Shown one piece after another: positions 6,852-9,749 of a stretch of 9,749 nucleotides of DNA. The first letter of the stretch is position 1; each line of letters opens with the position of its first letter. The DNA comes from a bacterium (GTDB taxonomy: Bacteria; JAMCPX01). A program made the position numbers and the translations under genes. Location: positions 1 through 9,749 of the forward strand of contig JAKAHI010000023.1 of the NCBI GenBank assembly GCA_021815065.1. The letters are read 5' to 3'. Under the pieces are notes generated by a model that was not told where the DNA came from, made no database searches, and worked only from the letters and a program-made list of their open reading frames with translations.

Positions 6852-7630
6852 GGCTTATCTCCTTTACCCGTGAGCTTTTTTTGTTCTTTGTGCTTGATTT
6901 CGAACTTTTTGACCTCATCCCTGCGGCTGGTTATCCACCATATGCCTGTCAATACAACACCTCCCACGACCACGATGGTTGGTACCTTTTCCAGGGCAGC
7001 CCATGTATACACCGGAAGAGGCTTGTCCGGCAGGTTTATATTGAACGGTTCACCGAGTTTCTCAAACGGAACATTAGACAGATACAGCACCGAGGTACCG
7101 CCGACTTCCTCCAGGCCATAGAGGTGATCCACATAGGTATGCGGATTGTCTTTGATCCTTTTCTGCGCTTCTTCGATGAGCTGATCCCGATCACCGAATA
7201 TGCTGGCACCGGTCGGACATGCCGCAGTGCAGGCCGGTTCAGAGCCTTCCGCAACCCTGTCCGCGCACATATAGCATTTCTGTATGTAGGGAACCACCCT
7301 GTCCCACTGATACTTCGGCACACTGAAGGGACAGGAATACATACAATACCTGCAGCCGATGCATTTGTCTTTGTCGTAGGTAACCGGACCTGCAGCCGTC
7401 TTTGTGAAAGCCCCTACAGGACAGACCGATACACACGTAGGATTCTGGCAGTGCATGCACATCCTTCTTACATAGGTACCGGGTAGTCTTTCCTGGACCA
7501 CGGTATAGGCTGTTGCAGAGAGGTTGTTCTCAAGATCAAGGGGCAGACCGTTTCGCATCTTACATGCCTTTTCGCAAGCACCGCAGCCTATACATTTGGT
7601 TATGTCAATGAGAATACCCATCTTGGCCAT
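6848..7630 (-). CDS. Four-cluster ferredoxin-type iron-sulfur subunit (NrfC/HybA/HmcB-like) with C-terminal membrane anchor
   Basis: The 260-residue protein has 16 cysteines in the four-group arrangement of NrfC/DmsB/HybA proteins: C13-16-19-23, C58-61-66-70, C90-93-96-100 and C119-122-134-138. This predicts four [4Fe-4S] clusters forming an electron wire next to the NrfD-like subunit. A hydrophobic segment (about 216-232, VPTIVVVGGVVLTGIWWI) and a very basic tail (SRRDEVKKFEIKHKEQKK) form a C-terminal anchor, as in HybA. There is no N-terminal Tat twin-arginine signal, and an in-frame stop at 7649-7651 rules out a longer N-terminus. It therefore either stays cytoplasmic or is exported with a partner. 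The start has AAAGGAG seven bases upstream. The gene overlaps the 72-residue protein by four bases. No molybdopterin or hydrogenase catalytic subunit is adjacent. Confidence 0.9.
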   Translation of the reverse strand: MAKMGILIDITKCIGCGACEKACKMRNGLPLDLENNLSATAYTVVQERLPGTYVRRMCMHCQNPTCVSVCPVGAFTKTAAGPVTYDKDKCIGCRYCMYSCPFSVPKYQWDRVVPYIQKCYMCADRVAEGSEPACTAACPTGASIFGDRDQLIEEAQKRIKDNPHTYVDHLYGLEEVGGTSVLYLSNVPFEKLGEPFNINLPDKPLPVYTWAALEKVPTIVVVGGVVLTGIWWITSRRDEVKKFEIKHKEQKKLTGKGDKP

Positions 7631-7703
7631 ATATCTGCTCCTTTCTGGTTATAACCTATCACACTCTGCACCCGTTTAAAATCATATATGCGTATGACCG
7701 TTT

Positions 7704-8390
7704 CTAACGGGGTTTACCGAGGAACTCTTCTTCAAAATATTTCACGGCCTTTTCGTCCATGCGGCTCAGCATACCTTCCGAAAGGCAGCCGCCATCCTGA
7801 CTTGTACGCCCGACTTCGTACTGCAGTTCATCCTTTACGTAGTGAAGGTTTTCCCCAAGCGCAAATTCACGGAACCTCCGGATCTCCGCCTTGAGCCATT
7901 CGACGGCATCTTCCGCGATCTTCATTGCCTTGAGGTTTGCAGAAAGGTTTGTGGGCTTTACCGCCAGTATCCAGCCGCTGTGGTATGCACTCTTTGCAAC
8001 CTCAGCAGGATTGGCAAGCATGAGTTTGTTTATCGCGGCTACCTCGCCATCGACCGGCGACAGGAACGAAAGCGTTTTATTGCCGGATTTTACGGAAAAC
8101 GCCTTTTCTCCCTGTTTCAGTGCCTTACCCTCTTCCGGGAACTCAATGCTTTCTATATCTCCTATTACCTTCCGGACAAAGTCGTCAAACCCGACACGTA
8201 CCTCACCGTTGGACTGAATGTTCACCCAGGTGTGTCCGGGATAAAAGAAGGTACTTACCGGAACCCGGAAGTCGGAAAAATCAAGATTTATCTTTTGCTC
8301 CTCCTGAGCCTTTTTACCCTTTAAACTCTGGATTACCAGATCCAGAACAACGAACCCTATAATTGTTATTGCAACCATTATCGCTACCAT
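7704..8390 (-). CDS. Membrane-anchored GcvH-like (biotinyl/lipoyl-fold) protein
   Basis: The 228-residue protein begins with one transmembrane helix (residues 2-21) followed by KGKK, so the soluble part is probably cytoplasmic. Residues 48-150 are a glycine-cleavage H-protein-like domain: YPGHTWV, EVRVGFDDFVRKVIGDI, SPVDGEVAAIN and YHSGWILAV align with GcvH. The canonical ESVKA lipoylation motif is not preserved. Counting back from SPVDG, the usual Lys position is Asn104 and the neighbouring residue is Lys105 (SGNKTLSF); Lys101 is another candidate. The tail (about 155-228) is helical and contains GRTSQDGGCL, echoed by the TDGG tail of the upstream gene. GGAGG lies eight bases before the ATG. 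It is 26 bases from the upstream GcvH-like gene and 73 from the iron-sulfur gene. No T, P or L protein gene is present, so glycine cleavage is unlikely. Confidence 0.8.
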   Translation of the reverse strand: MVAIMVAITIIGFVVLDLVIQSLKGKKAQEEQKINLDFSDFRVPVSTFFYPGHTWVNIQSNGEVRVGFDDFVRKVIGDIESIEFPEEGKALKQGEKAFSVKSGNKTLSFLSPVDGEVAAINKLMLANPAEVAKSAYHSGWILAVKPTNLSANLKAMKIAEDAVEWLKAEIRRFREFALGENLHYVKDELQYEVGRTSQDGGCLSEGMLSRMDEKAVKYFEEEFLGKPR

Positions 8391-8416
8391 TTTAGTATCC
8401 TCCTTTCTTTTTTATT

Positions 8417-9160
8417 TTACTCATTCAGCAAAAATGCCCGCATGAGCGGTTTCCATTCTTCTTCGTTGATGACAGAGGCAAGGCTCTCGATCATGATACC
8501 GCCGTCCGTCATGGTAATACCGATATCCTGCCTGACTATGCTATGGAGTCTTTCCGCTTCTATCTCCATCCATTGCCCGGCCAGTGCATCGTTTAACAGC
8601 CACTTCATACTATTGCTGGCAACGGCTGCCGAGAGGAGCCATCCGTTATCATACGGCTCCCTGTTCACTATGCCGGCATCCTTTCCAAGAGATCTGTTTA
8701 TCGCTACTATCGTGCCGTCTACCGGGCTCATTAAGGTACCCGTTTTGCCTCCGCACTGGACATGCATAAACGCCTTGCCGCTGTTCAGAACGTTTGTGCC
8801 GGACATGAACTCCACATGCTGTATCTTACTCAGCAATTTACTTGCAAAACCGTCGATACCGATCTTTACCTTGTTTTCGCCGTCCTGTTTCACCCAGGTG
8901 TGTCCGTAATGATAAAAGTAATTCTTTCTGATTATGAAGCCTTTCACGTCTTTTTCCATAACTTCTGCAGGATATGCCGGGTTGTCTGCCGGTTCTTTGC
9001 TCGTAGCCTCGCCGTATTGTGTGCACTGTTGATACTCTCCTGACAAACACATGCTTTTGGTTTTCATCTGATCCACGGGGATCATCTTTTTGAGCGGAAA
9101 TAAAGAGCAATATCCGCACACCTGAATTTTCAGGAATGGACACCTTTTGATGTTTTCCAT
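8417..9160 (-). CDS. GcvH-like protein with Cys-rich N-terminal segment, first gene of the redox operon
   Basis: The 247-residue protein has no signal or membrane span. Residues 1-50 hold five cysteines (C7, C15, C18, C38, C46) in CPFLKIQVCGYC...SMCLSGEYQQC, a possible metal or iron-sulfur site. Residues about 82-185 are GcvH-like: YHYGHTWV, VKIGIDGFASKLLSKI, SPVDGTIVAIN and YDNGWLL. The lipoyl hairpin reads QCGGKTGTLM, so the canonical Lys position is Gly138 with Lys139 next to it, the same one-residue shift as in the downstream paralogue. A helical tail follows with ITMTDGGIMIESLA. AAAGGAGG (9166-9173) lies five bases before the ATG. The gene sits directly behind the sigma-54 promoter. Its role is unknown. 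Because it lacks an obvious lipoyl site it could be a non-catalytic scaffold, or it could carry a cofactor on the shifted Lys. Confidence 0.8.
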   Translation of the reverse strand: MENIKRCPFLKIQVCGYCSLFPLKKMIPVDQMKTKSMCLSGEYQQCTQYGEATSKEPADNPAYPAEVMEKDVKGFIIRKNYFYHYGHTWVKQDGENKVKIGIDGFASKLLSKIQHVEFMSGTNVLNSGKAFMHVQCGGKTGTLMSPVDGTIVAINRSLGKDAGIVNREPYDNGWLLSAAVASNSMKWLLNDALAGQWMEIEAERLHSIVRQDIGITMTDGGIMIESLASVINEEEWKPLMRAFLLNE

Positions 9161-9190
9161 AACAACCTCCTTTCGCTAACAATTGTATAT

Positions 9191-9206
9191 TGCATACTCT
9201 GTGCCA
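9191..9206 (-). promoter_or_regulatory. Sigma-54 (RpoN) promoter of the redox operon
   Basis: The minus strand reads TGGCAC-AGAGT-ATGCA, matching the RpoN consensus TGGCAC-N5-TTGCA at all but one informative base. The -24 GG (9204-9205) and -12 GC (9192-9193) are correctly spaced. The predicted start of transcription, near 9180, leaves a leader of about 20 bases that contains the ribosome binding site. Such promoters need an enhancer-binding ATPase activator. An 8-base direct repeat ACATGACA at 9221-9228 and 9323-9330 lies upstream and could be part of activator sites, which is weak. Confidence 0.75.
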
Positions 9207-9390
9207 CACAGGCGGCATGAACATGACACAGTATCCTATTGATTTCTTAGTTAAAGATAACATACAGAAAAACAAGCATATTTTAACAGTGTAGATATAT
9301 TAAACAGGTGTGGCAAATTTCTACATGACATGCTGTTGAATTGTAATGACAAACTTGAAAATGCGTTCTATTTAATCCATGAAGGCTTAT

Positions 9391-9749
9391 ATGGTACGCA
9401 GAGGCATAACATTCAAATTGATAGTGTACATCATCGTCTTGCTTATTTCTATTCTCGGCATTGTGCTGTATCTGAACATCGAGGACCAAAAAAAGCAGCT
9501 CCTCAATGAGGTGATACGGGGTGCAACACAGTTCAGCGATACGGTTATCAAGAGCACCAAATATGACATGCTCAGAAACCAGAGGAGCAATGTCTACCGG
9601 ATCATCACGTATATCGGGATGCAGCCGGGCATAAGCAGGGTACGGATATTCAACAAGGAAGGCTACATCATGGTATCCACGGACCCCGGAGAGATTGGAA
9701 AGTTTGTCAACAAAACAGAGGAACAATGTTATGCGTGTCACGCTGTCGG
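9391..9749 (+). CDS. Membrane sensor with extracytoplasmic haem c motif (N-terminal part, 3' truncated)
   Basis: The first 119 residues are visible. They comprise a transmembrane helix (residues 10-29, LIVYIIVLLISILGIVLYLN), then a soluble, mostly helical extracytoplasmic segment. The latter contains a PAS/Cache-like stretch (RVRIFNKEGYIMVSTDPGEIGK, about 83-104) and a CYACH haem c attachment motif at 113-117. This N-terminal layout is common in sensor histidine kinases, and also in some chemoreceptors and diguanylate cyclases, of cytochrome-rich bacteria. The output domain is outside the window. The start at 9391 has GAAGG five bases upstream; the in-frame ATG at 9379 lacks a site, and TAA at 9373-9375 blocks any earlier start. 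It diverges from the redox operon across a 230-base regulatory region that includes its sigma-54 promoter, so it may belong to its control system. Confidence 0.75.
   Translation, partial: MVRRGITFKLIVYIIVLLISILGIVLYLNIEDQKKQLLNEVIRGATQFSDTVIKSTKYDMLRNQRSNVYRIITYIGMQPGISRVRIFNKEGYIMVSTDPGEIGKFVNKTEEQCYACHAV

Noticed and set aside
7647..7656. GGTTATAACC palindrome between the second GcvH-like and FeS genes
   Set aside because: At ten bases with no loop and no T-run it is too short to call a terminator or operator, and chance occurrence is likely.
9308..9323. Possible plus-strand sigma-54 site (TGGCAAATTTCTACAT) for the sensor gene
   Set aside because: The -24 half matches, but the -12 GC dinucleotide is missing, so it fails the most conserved element.
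9283..9741. 152-codon minus-strand frame at the right end
   Set aside because: It is antisense to the sensor gene, whose transmembrane helix and CYACH motif on the plus strand are far more convincing.
1..9749. CRISPR arrays, tRNA/rRNA genes, insertion sequences or transposases
   Set aside because: I saw no short regularly spaced repeats, no tRNA-like cloverleaf and no transposase-like protein. The only repeat array is the coding propeller array.

Overview
The window looks like the chromosome of a Gram-negative, anaerobically respiring bacterium that uses menaquinone. The signs are a futalosine-pathway menaquinone gene, an outer-membrane beta-barrel protein, lipoproteins, a multihaem cytochrome, an NrfD/HybB-type membrane subunit and a sigma-54 promoter. 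The mixture is typical of Nitrospirota or Desulfobacterota, but no 16S or other marker is present, so this placement is inference.

Layout. Positions 1-1063 (+) hold the last 32 codons of an unidentified gene and then mqnD or a close MqnD-like paralogue. Positions 1204-4698 (-) hold a three-gene envelope block transcribed leftward. It runs kelch-like propeller lipoprotein, FN3 plus seven-bladed NHL/Vgb-like propeller protein, small outer-membrane beta-barrel protein. A good sigma-70-type promoter (4722-4750) sits just upstream of the first of these. Positions 4999-9160 (-) hold a six-gene redox operon with tight spacing: GcvH-like protein with a Cys-rich N-terminus, membrane-anchored GcvH-like protein, ferredoxin-type 4x[4Fe-4S] subunit with a C-terminal membrane anchor, 72-residue membrane protein, ten-helix NrfD/HybB-like quinone-interacting subunit, and periplasmic tetrahaem cytochrome c. 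A near-consensus sigma-54 promoter (9191-9206) precedes it. From 9391 (+), running off the end, is the start of a divergent membrane sensor whose extracytoplasmic domain carries a CxxCH haem c motif.

How the genes may work together. The FeS, NrfD and tetrahaem cytochrome subunits form a recognisable menaquinone/cytochrome c oxidoreductase module of the Nrf/Hmc/Hyb type, with no molybdopterin, hydrogenase or nitrite-reductase catalytic subunit in the window. The unusual part is the pair of GcvH-like proteins as first genes of this operon, with no glycine-cleavage T, P or L gene beside them and a rearranged lipoyl-attachment hairpin. A second oddity is that the 72-residue protein repeats the C-terminal membrane anchor of the FeS subunit. 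The divergent haem-bearing sensor next to a sigma-54 promoter suggests redox-responsive control. This GcvH-like/NrfCD/cytochrome operon is the best candidate for an under-described system here.
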